From: Nitrospina sp.
Lineage (GTDB): Bacteria; Nitrospinota; Nitrospinia; Nitrospinales; VA-1
Reading direction: 5' to 3'
NCBI GenBank assembly: GCA_018653085.1
Contig: JABIAY010000035.1
Location: 22,963-86,962, forward strand
Length of the DNA stretch: 64,000 bases
Shown: positions 42,360-52,321 of the stretch, piece by piece
Numbering within the stretch: position 1 is the first letter of the stretch
Layout of the letters: each line of letters opens with the position of its first letter
Notes under the pieces: model-generated
Told to the model about the DNA's origin: nothing
Databases searched by the model: none
What the model saw: only the letters and a program-made list of their open reading frames with translations
Made by a program: the position numbers and the translations under genes

Positions 42360-43625
42360 CTATTCCTGCTGGAAGCAGTACAGGTTGCGGATGTTGTTGC
42401 AGGATTCGGTATTACTAAAAGTCCACTGGTAATCCGATGTATAAGTAAAACCAGTAACCCCCCTATAGCTACCATCCGCGCTCGTCCAATTATTACAGTT
42501 CTTTTGGATATTTATCGCTCCGGAATGGCCCTCTGCACGCGTGCCTGTCCATACAGCTTCGCCCACGTGACTCCCATCTGCAGTTACCATTATAGGTTGT
42601 TGCAGGCTCCCGCTGGTCAAGTCCGCCCAACTGTCGGCAACAACTGTTCCATTAACCTGGAGATACCCACCCAAACTGTGATAAAACCGGGTCGCTGGTG
42701 ACTCTGTAAGGTCGGACAGCCAGGCTTTGTAGGTCCCCGGCAGTCCGGCGGCATCCGCTTCCACTTGGCACTTCGCGTCGGCTCCGGCCAGCCCACCGAG
42801 GCTCCCGGTGTATTGGGTACTGGTGACAAAAGCTAAAAACACCGGGTGTGGGTCGGGGGCCGGGATTACCTCCGATGAAGTTGCAAGGCACTGCACATAG
42901 AATTCGATATCCGCGTTGATGACGTCTTCATCTTTGATGTTGTTCATATCGTGCCGTCTGACCCTGAACAGGATGTCGGGGTTGAACTGCTGGAAATCCA
43001 CCACTTCCGCGGTAATGCGCGACGGGCTGTTGGGATTGCTGAGAACCCCCGCCTCGTCGGGCAATCCCGACTCCGCGCAGACGTCCGCCACATTGTAATA
43101 GGTAACGCCCCAGATGTGGTTGCCGTCATCCCCGGCTGGTTTTGCCAGTACGCGGACGACGTTGCCGTCACCGGGATCTCCTTTATCGCCATGCGGTCCT
43201 TGAAACCCAACCTGCCCCTGTGGGCCTTGCGGACCAGTTTCGCCTTTGTCGCCTTTACCACCGGTTAATCCGGAAGATCCTTGTCCGCCAACAGCACCCG
43301 TAGCACCAGTAGCTCCTGCAGGACCTTGAGTCCCTGTCGGACCTGCAATACCTTGTGGACCAGCAGGACCGGTTTCGCCTTGTGGGCCAGGGACAGGGTC
43401 AGTTGCTTCAAGTCCAGTCACACGAGTTTGCAGATCACTCACTGCCGCGCGAAGTCTCTTGTTGCCTTTCAATGCGTTTTTGTCATCATCCTTGTCTTTG
43501 TCCTTTTTCTTTTGCGCAAACGCCACGCTGGTGAAATCAGGATCAGCAATCAACAAATTGCCTGTCAGGCTGAATACGAAAAATAAAACTGTAAATATGG
43601 AAACTGCTACAGGTAGGCGTTGCAT
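42360..43625 (-). CDS. Secreted collagen-like protein with C-terminal DUF1554/endostatin-like domain
   Basis: A 421-residue exported protein. The signal peptide is VAVSIFTVLFFVFSLTGNLL. A basic KKKDKDKDDDKN linker leads to about 27 collagen Gly-X-Y triplets (GPQGETGPAGPQGIAGPTG and similar, about residues 80-155). A middle segment of unknown fold follows, then a C-terminal domain from about residue 270. That domain has FVTSTQYTGSLGGLAGADAK, two conserved-looking Cys pairs, WTFSNTESCNN and CFQQE, close to the DUF1554/collagen NC10-like domain seen in Leptospira surface proteins. The surface location is inferred. It has its own terminator and is preceded by GGGGA 9 nt before the ATG. Confidence 0.87.
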   Translation of the reverse strand: MQRLPVAVSIFTVLFFVFSLTGNLLIADPDFTSVAFAQKKKDKDKDDDKNALKGNKRLRAAVSDLQTRVTGLEATDPVPGPQGETGPAGPQGIAGPTGTQGPAGATGATGAVGGQGSSGLTGGKGDKGETGPQGPQGQVGFQGPHGDKGDPGDGNVVRVLAKPAGDDGNHIWGVTYYNVADVCAESGLPDEAGVLSNPNSPSRITAEVVDFQQFNPDILFRVRRHDMNNIKDEDVINADIEFYVQCLATSSEVIPAPDPHPVFLAFVTSTQYTGSLGGLAGADAKCQVEADAAGLPGTYKAWLSDLTESPATRFYHSLGGYLQVNGTVVADSWADLTSGSLQQPIMVTADGSHVGEAVWTGTRAEGHSGAINIQKNCNNWTSADGSYRGVTGFTYTSDYQWTFSNTESCNNIRNLYCFQQE

Positions 43626-43891
43626 AACAATTTTCCCCGATGAGTTGGTTTCGTAACTATATAAACTGTATTTCTACTGCTTTGTATAATGTACTTAACC
43701 TGCCGTAGCAGATAGATATGCGCAAGGAAGGAAACTTTAGCTAGGCCGATAGTACTACTTTGTTAGGAGGATAAGCAAGCCAGTGGAATTTGGACACGGG
43801 CAAAATGAGGCTTAATTGACGATATTGTAACGGTTTTGGTGTGCAAAAGAGTTTCTTTTGAACTAACGATCTTTGGATTATGGGGGGCCTG

Positions 43892-45082
43892 CTAACGGTC
43901 GCACTCTCCGCCGATCATGTTGATCATATCAAAGGTAGGGATGATATCGGCAAGCATTCCGCCCTGACACATCTCGCCCATCGCAGCGGTCATGGTGAAA
44001 GAGGGTGGGCGAACCCGGCACTTATAAGGTTTGCCTGTGCCATCACTGACCAGGTAGAAACCCAACTCCCCATTTGCCGCTTCAGTCGGAAAATAAACTT
44101 CTCCCACCGGGGGTTTGAGACCATCAATGACTATCTTGAAATGAGCGATCATTTCTTCCATACGGGAGTAGACATCCGGTTTGGAAGGGCTGCGTAAATA
44201 GGGATTGGCAACATTGATGGGGCCATCCGGCATATCTCGCATTGCCTGTTTGATGATCCTAAGGCTCTGTTTGATTTCTTCCATCCTGACGAGGTAACGG
44301 TCAAAGTTGTCGCCGGTTTTACCCAGTGGAATATCAAAATCAATTTTATCGTAGCAAAGATAAGGATGGTTTTTGCGAACATCGTAATCAACACCGCTGG
44401 CGCGCAGGCAGGGACCGGTAAAGCCCCAGGAAATGATACTCTCCAACGGGATGGCACCAGTGCCTTGCATCCGATCTATAAAAATCCGGTTTTTGGTCAG
44501 CAGGTTGTCAACATCTTCAAAAAGTGAGTCGAGTTTGGGGTAAGTGGCCTTCAAGTCCTCATCGAACCCTGGAGGCAAATCGCACATCAGTCCGCCTATG
44601 CGAATATAGTTTGAGGTCAGACGGGCACCACAAACTTTTTCCAATAAATCCCAGACGATTTCACGGGCTTCTACGAAATAAATAAAAGCGGTCAATGCGC
44701 CGAGTTCCAGGGCCGCGGCGGCAATATTGGTGTAATGGTCGGATATTCGTGAAAGCTCATTGGTGACCACCCGGATATATTTGCAACGTTCTGTTATTTG
44801 AATGTCACAAAGTTTTTCTACTGCCAGCGCAAAGCCAATATTGTTCATGATGGCAGAGCAGTAATTCAACCGGTCGGTGTAGGGAAACACATTCGAGTAC
44901 GTCACGCTCTCGCACATTTTTTCAAAACCACGGTGCAAATAACCGATTTCGGTTTCCATGTTGACAACGGTTTCTCCATCCAGAGTCAGGAGAAATTTAA
45001 CCGTGCCATGTGTGGCCGGATGCGAGGGGCCCATGTTCAGGACCATATGATCGGTATGTAAATTTTCTTTTAAGTCTGCCAT
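43892..45082 (-). CDS. nuoD: NADH-quinone oxidoreductase subunit D
   Basis: Quinone-module subunit of complex I, 396 residues, matching NuoD (about 400-415). It begins HMVLNMGPSHPATHGTVKF, with the conserved HGT-type motif, then GYLHRGFEKMCE near residue 48 and YFVEAREIVWDLLEKVCGAR near 130. RLTSNYIRIGGL, YLCYDKIDFDIPLG, ELGFYLVSDGTGKPYKCRVR and the terminal IGGECDR complete the family pattern. It is separated by 15 bp from nuoG. The stop is TAG. Confidence 0.96.
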   Translation of the reverse strand: MADLKENLHTDHMVLNMGPSHPATHGTVKFLLTLDGETVVNMETEIGYLHRGFEKMCESVTYSNVFPYTDRLNYCSAIMNNIGFALAVEKLCDIQITERCKYIRVVTNELSRISDHYTNIAAAALELGALTAFIYFVEAREIVWDLLEKVCGARLTSNYIRIGGLMCDLPPGFDEDLKATYPKLDSLFEDVDNLLTKNRIFIDRMQGTGAIPLESIISWGFTGPCLRASGVDYDVRKNHPYLCYDKIDFDIPLGKTGDNFDRYLVRMEEIKQSLRIIKQAMRDMPDGPINVANPYLRSPSKPDVYSRMEEMIAHFKIVIDGLKPPVGEVYFPTEAANGELGFYLVSDGTGKPYKCRVRPPSFTMTAAMGEMCQGGMLADIIPTFDMINMIGGECDR

Positions 45083-45097
45083 AACGGGTCCTTTTCG

Positions 45098-47665
45098 TTA
45101 ACCACTGGCCTTGGAAATTTTTACGTTTATCAAACCTTCTTCACCGTTTCTCAGTGCATTGACAGGAACAGTCGTCCAGTTCTTCGGAATATACAGCATT
45201 CCCCGGCTGGTCACTCTGCTGGTCTTTACCTTGACCTCAACCTTGCCTTCGGGAGATTCAACTACGATATTATCACCGGTGGAAATTTTCAGTTCCTTCG
45301 CGTCATCAGGGTGCAACTCGGCAATGCATTCCGGCCCTATGTCCACCAACGCCTTGGCGTATTGGCTGTAACTTCCTATATGGAACATATGGTTGTTTGT
45401 TTGCAGGGTGAAGGGATAGCCGCTTGCACCATTTTGCCCGGTTGAAGTGCCATTGATACGGAACTGGGGATTGGCATTAGTCGAAGCCGGTTTCCACTGT
45501 ACAGATTTGTCTCCCGGGAAAACTCCCTTATAGATTGGAGCAACGCTTCCAATTTCCTGTTGCACACTGGCAATATCGGTGTTTTCGAAGGGTTTACCCA
45601 GAGCCTCTGCCAATTCAATCAATATGTCGAAATCCGGTTTTGAGAGTCCCTGTGGGATCACCGCCGCCGCAACACGTTGCACGTGCCGGGACATATTAGT
45701 GTAGGTGCCGTCTTTTTCCGCGAAGGTTGAGGAAGGAAGAATCAGGTCTGCCATCCTCGCGGTATCGGTCATGAAAATATCGCTAACGACCAGAAACGGC
45801 ACAGTGCGTAAAGCTTCTTTAACCACTTGCGGTTTGTAATAAGATTGGATGGGGTCTTCCCCGGCAATGTAGAGAAATTTCAATGTTCCATCAACGCAGT
45901 TTTGAAACAAGTCTCCGGAGGAATCTTTAGCCGGCTGATAGCCCGGCAGAAATTCTGGCGTACAGCCCATATCGTTAACCCCTTGGGAATTGCAATGCTC
46001 TCTGGGGGGATAAATACTTACACTGCCCGTGCTACCGTGCTGGACAAGGGTGCAAAGGTTGAGCAGGGCGTTGAGAATTTCCTCGCCTTCGTTGGTATCA
46101 AGGATATCGTTGCCCACAATGACGAAGCGGTCTGCATCCCGGGCAAATCTTTCTGCCGCGCGGGTGAGAACGTCATCTGAGATGCCTGTACTTTGCTCCA
46201 CCGCCTGGGCTGTATAGGGAGCTAAGGATTGCACCCAATCATTGTAGTTGGGGATGGCGGACTTTGCTTTCCCGACATCAACCAGATTATTGTCTATCAT
46301 GATGCGTGCTAGACGGGATGCAACGGCCAGGTCGGAACCGTGTTTGTAAGTCATCCGGACATCGATTTTTGCTCTGCTGTCGAATACTACCTTCCGCGGA
46401 TTGGCGATCAACAAGTCGGTTTCGGAAAAGACCGTGCCGAAGCGGATGGAGTTTCCTCCTACAGGATACTCGGAGGGCAGGTCGGAGTTGAAAACCAGCG
46501 CCACATCGGCTTCCTGCAGTTTGGTGATGGGTTGTGACACAATGCCGTTCTCAAAGCAGTTCAGCATGAAGGCATTCAGGTAAGGCGCTCTTGCATTAGC
46601 CAGATTGGTAACCTGATTGGAACCCAGAAGACTGCGGAACAGTTTTTGAAACAGGTAGCTCTCCTCATTCGTCAGCTTCTCGGAGCTAATTCCGGCGAGG
46701 CTGTCAGGTCCACTGCGGTTCACCGTTGTCTGCATTCGGTCGGCAATGGCTTGCAGGGCCTCTTCCCAGGTCACTTCTTTATAGCTTCCTCCCACATTCA
46801 TGAGAGGGGATTCAATGCGCTGGTCGTTATGAATGATACCGTGTCCCAAACGCCCTTTGGCGCAGAGGTTACCTTCATTGATGCCGACATCGTAATTTTC
46901 GTCTGCTTCAATGCGGACGACTTGCCCTTTTTTACTTTCCAGTTTGATGGTACATCCCCAAGAACAGTAATTACAGGTCGTGTGGGTTTCGGTAAACAGG
47001 GCGGCCAAACCCCTTGCGCTCGAGGTCATGTCCATCAAGGCGCCTGTTGGGCAAACGGTAATGCACTGTCCACAGAATTCGCAATCGAGAGGTTCGTCAT
47101 TGGCGGTGCCAATCTTTACGCTCATTCCGCGTTTATGAAAGTCGAGGGCCTGAACTCCCTGGATTTCATCGCAGGCGCGAACACACAACCCGCACATGAT
47201 GCACCGGTTCAGATAAAATTCGATAATTGGATTGGTTTTGATGCTGGGCTCGTTACGTCTCTGGATCTCAAACCGCCCATCGAACATCTGCAACATATCC
47301 GTGTTGTCTTGCAAGGGGCAAACCCCTGACTTGTCACATATGGGGCAGTCCAGAGGATGCTCGACCAATAGCATCTCAAGGCAGGCTTTATTGTAGCGAT
47401 CAGTCTCTTCAGTTCCCGTGCGGATTTCCATGCCCTCGGCAACGGGTTGGGTACAGGAGTAAACCAGTTCCTTTTTGCCATCAACCACTGTTTCGATCAT
47501 GCAGGTTCGGCAGGCCGCGAAGGGCACCAATTTTCTGTTGTAACAGAGATTGGAGACCGGCACGTCATTTTGCTTGCAGGCCTCAAGGATAACAGTTCCC
47601 TCAGGAACGGAAGCGGCCTTACCATTAATTTTTATATTGCAGGCTTTTTTGGTAACGGTGCTCAT
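45098..47665 (-). CDS. nuoG: NADH-quinone oxidoreductase subunit G
   Basis: Fe-S subunit of the NADH-oxidising arm, 855 residues. The N-terminal ferredoxin domain has CRTCMIE and the [2Fe-2S] Cys set, then HPLDCPICDKSGVCPLQD, CIMCGLCVRACDEIQGVQ and CEFCGQCITVCPTGAL for clusters N4/N5-type sites. A CNYCSWGCTIKLE motif begins the molybdopterin oxidoreductase-like body, and a C-terminal molydopterin-dinucleotide-binding-like domain ends the protein. It overlaps the nuoE stop (TAATG), so no gene fits between them. A formate dehydrogenase alpha-like origin is an alternative, but the complex I context favours NuoG. Confidence 0.92.
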   Translation of the reverse strand: MSTVTKKACNIKINGKAASVPEGTVILEACKQNDVPVSNLCYNRKLVPFAACRTCMIETVVDGKKELVYSCTQPVAEGMEIRTGTEETDRYNKACLEMLLVEHPLDCPICDKSGVCPLQDNTDMLQMFDGRFEIQRRNEPSIKTNPIIEFYLNRCIMCGLCVRACDEIQGVQALDFHKRGMSVKIGTANDEPLDCEFCGQCITVCPTGALMDMTSSARGLAALFTETHTTCNYCSWGCTIKLESKKGQVVRIEADENYDVGINEGNLCAKGRLGHGIIHNDQRIESPLMNVGGSYKEVTWEEALQAIADRMQTTVNRSGPDSLAGISSEKLTNEESYLFQKLFRSLLGSNQVTNLANARAPYLNAFMLNCFENGIVSQPITKLQEADVALVFNSDLPSEYPVGGNSIRFGTVFSETDLLIANPRKVVFDSRAKIDVRMTYKHGSDLAVASRLARIMIDNNLVDVGKAKSAIPNYNDWVQSLAPYTAQAVEQSTGISDDVLTRAAERFARDADRFVIVGNDILDTNEGEEILNALLNLCTLVQHGSTGSVSIYPPREHCNSQGVNDMGCTPEFLPGYQPAKDSSGDLFQNCVDGTLKFLYIAGEDPIQSYYKPQVVKEALRTVPFLVVSDIFMTDTARMADLILPSSTFAEKDGTYTNMSRHVQRVAAAVIPQGLSKPDFDILIELAEALGKPFENTDIASVQQEIGSVAPIYKGVFPGDKSVQWKPASTNANPQFRINGTSTGQNGASGYPFTLQTNNHMFHIGSYSQYAKALVDIGPECIAELHPDDAKELKISTGDNIVVESPEGKVEVKVKTSRVTSRGMLYIPKNWTTVPVNALRNGEEGLINVKISKASG

Positions 47666-48213
47666 TAAACTGTAGCCTCCTCAGTTGCCGGTGCTTCGGC
47701 ATCGTCTTTCTTGTATTCGCCCAGAACATCCAGTGTTTGCTCAGGGTCTATATTTCCGTGCGTGTCGTCGCCGATAAGAGCCATCGGGGCGGCCCCGCAG
47801 TTGCCAAGACAAGAAGCGGTTTGCAAAGTGAATAGTTTTGAGGCATCTGTCTCGCCAGGGCGAATATGGTAACGATCATGAATCTTGTCACCGATTATGG
47901 GTGCGCCCTTTACAAAGCAGGCGGTACCATAACAGAGTTTAATAATATATTTCCCCGGCTCGGTAATGCGAAGCTGAGGGTAAAAGGAAATGATCCCATA
48001 TATCTGTGCCTGAGTAACATTGAGAAAGTCCATCACCAATTCCATAGCAGGTGCTGGCAGATACCTGTAAACGTCCTGGACTTTCTGCAAAGTAGGAATG
48101 AGGTGACCGCGCGAATTATCCGGAAGATTTTTGATTATTTCTTCAACGGGCGCAATATCTATCTCTTCTTCTTCCGTTTCTGGGTCGGCGATTGGGATCT
48201 CGTTGGTTTCCAT
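47665..48213 (-). CDS. nuoE: NADH-quinone oxidoreductase subunit E
   Basis: [2Fe-2S] subunit of the NADH-oxidising arm, 182 residues. After an acidic N-terminus it has LIPTLQKVQDVYRYLPAPAM and the four Cys in CYGTAC and CLGNCG that bind the cluster. The C-terminus is Ala/Glu-rich. It is the first gene of the nuoE-nuoG-nuoD set. The normal partner NuoF, which binds FMN and NADH, is not encoded here. Confidence 0.95.
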   Translation of the reverse strand: METNEIPIADPETEEEEIDIAPVEEIIKNLPDNSRGHLIPTLQKVQDVYRYLPAPAMELVMDFLNVTQAQIYGIISFYPQLRITEPGKYIIKLCYGTACFVKGAPIIGDKIHDRYHIRPGETDASKLFTLQTASCLGNCGAAPMALIGDDTHGNIDPEQTLDVLGEYKKDDAEAPATEEATV

Positions 48214-48562
48214 AGGATAAACCTTTACTGAATTAATAATATCAGCATGTTACTGCCTATCAATTTACCAAGAAAATGGCGGGATTCAGGGGAAAAATAT
48301 AAGAGTCTATTATATTTTTATGAGTCACCTCTTTTTACCCGAATCCCGATTGGAGGCCGAAGTATATAAGTTCAACCGATTTACTGTCAACCTATTTATT
48401 AATAAAGGCTTTGATCGGTTAAAACCCTTAATTTCAGGGTTCTGGGCAGGGGTGTTTTAAGGGGATAAAAGGGGAGGGCAGTGCGAAAGTGCCGGCAACC
48501 AAAAAGGGAGGTCACTGCCTGTACGGTATCAGAATCAGCGGCAGGTTGGACAAAAACAAGAA
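48214..48562. other. Intergenic region between the TPR gene and nuoE
   Basis: 349 bp, no supported gene. It holds an inverted repeat ggcagtg/cactgcc (48477-48483 and 48513-48519), and a hairpin aaccct/agggtt near 48424-48441 followed on the minus strand by TTTTAACC, which may weakly terminate the TPR transcript. The nuoE promoter should also lie here, but I cannot define it. Confidence 0.45.
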
Positions 48563-50842
48563 TCAAGGGATCAGAATGATATCGATTCCTTTGGGGAGCT
48601 TCTCATATTTCACAGAAGCGGTGTCTTTTTCCAGTTCTTTCTGGGTTAAAGCCAGTTTTTCATAGGCCCCGGAATGGTTGGGATCCATTTGAAGAACCAA
48701 CTGGTATTGTTCCATGGCTTCCTGATAATGCTTGAGCTTGCCATAAACAAGGCCAAGGCTGTAATGGGCATCGGTATTTTCAGGGTTCAGGGATAGGGCC
48801 TGCTTTAGCGGTGGTATGGCTTCCATAAAACGGTTTTCATCCATCAAAGACCAGCCCAGGTTGAACAGGGCTTTCTGGTGATCAGGGTTTAACGCCAGGA
48901 TTTCTTTATATTGGCCTATGGCTTCCGGATGACGGCCAAGGATTTCGTATACCATTCCGAGGTTATAGTAGCCGGTCAGAAATTTCGGATTGGACCGAAT
49001 GGTTTCCCGGAACATTTTTATTGCCATTTCATAATCCTGCTGAAAAGTATAAATGGTTCCCAGTTGGTTATAGGCATCGGTAAAACTAGGTTCAATGCGG
49101 GTGGCCTGATTGTAGGCATCGATGGCCTCCGGATACTTGCCCAGTTTCTGGTAGATTTTGCCCAGATGGTTGAAGGTGAGCGAAGACCCCGGCTCGATCT
49201 GGACCGCTTTTCGTAAAGGCGCAATGGCATCTGTCATGCGCTCCAACCGGATCAGGGTAATCCCGAGATAAAATTGCGCTTCAAATGAACCCGGATCGTG
49301 TTTGACGGCTTTTTCCAAATGGGGGAGTGCTTTTTCAAACTGGTTCAGTTCGACCAGGCTTTTGCCAAACAAAAGTCCCTCTGCATTATTATTGGGAGCT
49401 ATCTTGAGGAGCTTATTGAGGTTTTCCGCAACTTCCTCGTAGTTCCCAAGTATTGAGTTGAATTTTCCCAGTTGAAGAATTGTGTCAAAGTGGTTGGGGT
49501 TCAAATCCCGGGCTTTTTGCAGAGCCACGCGCCCTTCTTCAAAGCGCCCCAACTCTCCGTAAGTGACCCCTAACTTGTAGTATGTTTCTGCCAGGTTGGG
49601 GTCGATTTGCAAAGCTTCCTCAAATTCTGCCAGGGCATTTTCTGGTTGGTCCAGTTTTGCATAATTCCATCCCAGGCGAGCGTGTCCTTTTACATGATCG
49701 GGGTCGATGGCCACGACTTCCTGAAAGGCCAATATTGCTTCCTGATAGCGGCTGAAAAATTCATGGATTTCTCCCATATGGAAATAGGCATCGAGATTTT
49801 CCGGGTCCACGGATACAACCTGTCTATATTGTTCCAAAGCGTTGTCGGGTTCCCCCATCTCCTGATACAGCCACCCCATATTGTAATGGGCTTCGGGGAA
49901 CTCCTTATTCAAACGCGTGGCTTCCTGAAAACTCTTGATAGCATCGCGGTCTTTGCCAAGTTGGGAGTAGGCCACCCCCAGTTTGAAATGGGCGACCGGA
50001 TTTCTAAAGTCAATTCGCGCAAACTCCTGATAAGGAGGTAATGCTTTTTCATGTTCACCCATGTTCCGGTAGGCGGCTCCCAAGCGTTCGTATGAGTCTG
50101 CATAGCCGGGGTTTATGGTGATGGAGTTTTTTAACGGACCAATAGCTTCTTCGTCACGGTTGGAATTTATATAAGCAATGCCTATCCCAATGTAGGCTTC
50201 AAAATAATTCGGGCTCAGTTCCAAAGTACCCTCAAAAGCCTGTACGGCCTCATTGAACTTATTTTGCTCCAGAAAACTTTGGCCCATTTCGAAATAGGCA
50301 TCCGGGTAAATAGGGGCAATTTCCAATGCTCGTTTGAAATGTTTGATGGCTTTAGAATGTTCGCCCAGGGCGACAAAGGCCCGCCCTAAAGTAAAGTGGG
50401 CCGCGACCATTTTGGGTTGTGCTTTAAGGGCGGTCTGGAGGGGAACCAGGGCTTTGTTATATTCTTCAAGTTGGGTATAAGTCCAACCCAGCCCGAACTG
50501 GGCTTCGCCATAGTTTGGCCCCAGACGGGTGGCCTCTTTAAATGCATCGATGGCTTCTTCATATCTTGCTATAGCTCCAAAACTGGAACCCAGACCACTA
50601 TGAGCCGCCGCGAACAGAGGTTCCAGTGTTATAGTTTTTTGGTATTCTGCAATGGCTTTATCATAGAGGCCCATTGTGTAGTAAGCCTGACCCAGACCAA
50701 AATGGGGAGCGTAGTCTTTAGGGTCGGCTTGTGCCGCTTTTTTCAATGTTTCAATGGAACCCTCTTTTGCCAGGGCAGGACTCATTGAAGCCAATGCCCA
50801 GAGACTCAATACCAATAAAAATGTGGTGGTTCTTTTTAACAT
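48563..50842 (-). CDS. Exported TPR repeat protein
   Basis: A 759-residue protein with a signal peptide (TFLLVLSLWALASMSPALA) followed by about 20 tandem 34-residue tetratricopeptide repeats, each with the W/L-G-Y-A-F-A-P type pattern (for example AHFGLGQAYYTMGLYDKAIA, NYFEAYIGIGIAYINSNRDE). It is therefore a long superhelical scaffold, probably periplasmic or outer-membrane associated. It starts 8 bp after the amt stop with AGAGG 4 nt before the ATG, so it is co-transcribed with amt. No enzyme domain is present. Confidence 0.9.
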   Translation of the reverse strand: MLKRTTTFLLVLSLWALASMSPALAKEGSIETLKKAAQADPKDYAPHFGLGQAYYTMGLYDKAIAEYQKTITLEPLFAAAHSGLGSSFGAIARYEEAIDAFKEATRLGPNYGEAQFGLGWTYTQLEEYNKALVPLQTALKAQPKMVAAHFTLGRAFVALGEHSKAIKHFKRALEIAPIYPDAYFEMGQSFLEQNKFNEAVQAFEGTLELSPNYFEAYIGIGIAYINSNRDEEAIGPLKNSITINPGYADSYERLGAAYRNMGEHEKALPPYQEFARIDFRNPVAHFKLGVAYSQLGKDRDAIKSFQEATRLNKEFPEAHYNMGWLYQEMGEPDNALEQYRQVVSVDPENLDAYFHMGEIHEFFSRYQEAILAFQEVVAIDPDHVKGHARLGWNYAKLDQPENALAEFEEALQIDPNLAETYYKLGVTYGELGRFEEGRVALQKARDLNPNHFDTILQLGKFNSILGNYEEVAENLNKLLKIAPNNNAEGLLFGKSLVELNQFEKALPHLEKAVKHDPGSFEAQFYLGITLIRLERMTDAIAPLRKAVQIEPGSSLTFNHLGKIYQKLGKYPEAIDAYNQATRIEPSFTDAYNQLGTIYTFQQDYEMAIKMFRETIRSNPKFLTGYYNLGMVYEILGRHPEAIGQYKEILALNPDHQKALFNLGWSLMDENRFMEAIPPLKQALSLNPENTDAHYSLGLVYGKLKHYQEAMEQYQLVLQMDPNHSGAYEKLALTQKELEKDTASVKYEKLPKGIDIILIP

Positions 50843-50850
50843 ATAACCTC

Positions 50851-52086
50851 TTATCTGAAACTGGTCGTGGTTTCTTCCGGATAAGACTCAATATTATGGA
50901 TAGCAAGGTCCGATCCTCTTTGTTCATCTTCCTTGCTGAGTCGAATCCCGACTGTTTTATCCAATATTTTATAGACAGTAAAACCAAATGCCAAAGCCAC
51001 TCCTATGGCAAAGACAGTCCCGATCAGTTGTGCGACAAAGCTGACTTCGCCAAGGCCACCCAATGCTTTCTGACCAAAGATTCCACAGGCAATGCCTCCC
51101 CATGAACCGGCGATACCGTGTAAGGGCCAAACTCCCAGGACATCATCAAGCTTCAATTTTTCCTGTTCCCAGGTGAAACCTTTCACAAAAATAACCCCAG
51201 CTATTATCCCTATGGCCAAGGCTCCAACTGGGTGAACCTGATCAGAACCTGCGCAAATGGCAACAAGGCCGGCAAGGGCTCCATTGTGTATGAATCCCGG
51301 GTCATTTTTTGAAATTACCAGAGCCGAGATTATCCCTCCCGCCATGGCAAAAAGTGAGTTCATAGCCACTAAGCCTGATATCCCATCCATGGTAGCGGCA
51401 GACATGACATTAAAACCAAACCAGCCCACGCAAAGCATCCAACTTCCCAATGCCATAAAAGGGACATTACTAATTGGGATAGGTCGGCTACGACCTTGGG
51501 AGTCCCACCTTCCAAGCCGGGGGCCAAGCACGATCACGGCTGTCAAAGCGATCCACCCTCCCATGGAGTGGACGACCACAGAGCCGGCATAATCATGAAA
51601 AGGCACTCCGCCTGTTAAATTGGCCAGCCAGGAACCCTCCTGACCCAGAAACGTGATTTGTCCCCAGACCATGCCCTCAAATAAAGGGTATGCGAAAGCG
51701 ACAAAAATACCGGCCGCGAAAGCCTGGGTCCAGAACTTGGCACGCTCGGCTATACCGCCGGAGATAATGGCAGGGATAGCGGCGGCAAATGTTAACAAGA
51801 AGAAAAAATGCACCAAGTCATAGCCTTGGTTTTTTGCCAGCAATACTTCCGCCGGCTGAAGCATATAAACTCCGTAGGCTACTGCATAGCCAATAAAGAA
51901 ATAGATCAGGGTTGAAATGGCAAAATCCACTAGAATCTTTACCAGCGCATTTACCTGGTTTTTTTTTCGGACGGTCCCTACCTCAAGAAATGCGAACCCT
52001 CCGTGCATGGCAAACACCATCACGGCGCCAAGCATCATAAACAGGACATCTCCACTGCTTACAAGTGAACTCAATTCGTTTTCCAT
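50851..52086 (-). CDS. amt: Ammonium transporter (Amt/MEP/Rh family)
   Basis: Inner-membrane ammonium channel, 411 residues, about 11 TM helices. The twin-His pore residues lie in DYAGSVVVHSMGG near residue 170 and VWPLHGIAGSWGG near 325. The N-terminal HGGFAFLEVGTVRKKNQVN and the AERAKFWTQAF stretch are family-typical. A C-terminal regulatory tail is short. Gas/ammonium uptake would feed GdhA. No glnK/PII gene accompanies it, unusual for bacterial amt loci. No sigma-54 promoter was found in the 235-bp gap upstream. Confidence 0.94.
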   Translation of the reverse strand: MENELSSLVSSGDVLFMMLGAVMVFAMHGGFAFLEVGTVRKKNQVNALVKILVDFAISTLIYFFIGYAVAYGVYMLQPAEVLLAKNQGYDLVHFFFLLTFAAAIPAIISGGIAERAKFWTQAFAAGIFVAFAYPLFEGMVWGQITFLGQEGSWLANLTGGVPFHDYAGSVVVHSMGGWIALTAVIVLGPRLGRWDSQGRSRPIPISNVPFMALGSWMLCVGWFGFNVMSAATMDGISGLVAMNSLFAMAGGIISALVISKNDPGFIHNGALAGLVAICAGSDQVHPVGALAIGIIAGVIFVKGFTWEQEKLKLDDVLGVWPLHGIAGSWGGIACGIFGQKALGGLGEVSFVAQLIGTVFAIGVALAFGFTVYKILDKTVGIRLSKEDEQRGSDLAIHNIESYPEETTTSFR

Positions 52087-52321
52087 TATTTTTCCCCTCT
52101 ACAGGATTTATGAATATGATTTCCCATCATTGAATCCTTTTGAGGAACGGAACCCGGTTCGATAGCGGAATTGCCCTTAGTTACTAATGACTTATCGACT
52201 TATCCGCCCTGGAACAAAAGGGAAAACTTCAAATTAGGGAGTGGTATGGTGAACTATAAACATTTGCTCTGCAAAAATAAACAGAATTAAGCCTTTTGGG
52301 TGATCCTGGGGGAGCGTGGGG

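Noticed and set aside
43626..43891. Possible cyclic di-GMP riboswitch between nuoD and the collagen-like gene
   Set aside because: The conserved GEMM-type cores are not present; only AT-rich sequence with a plausible promoter region is seen.
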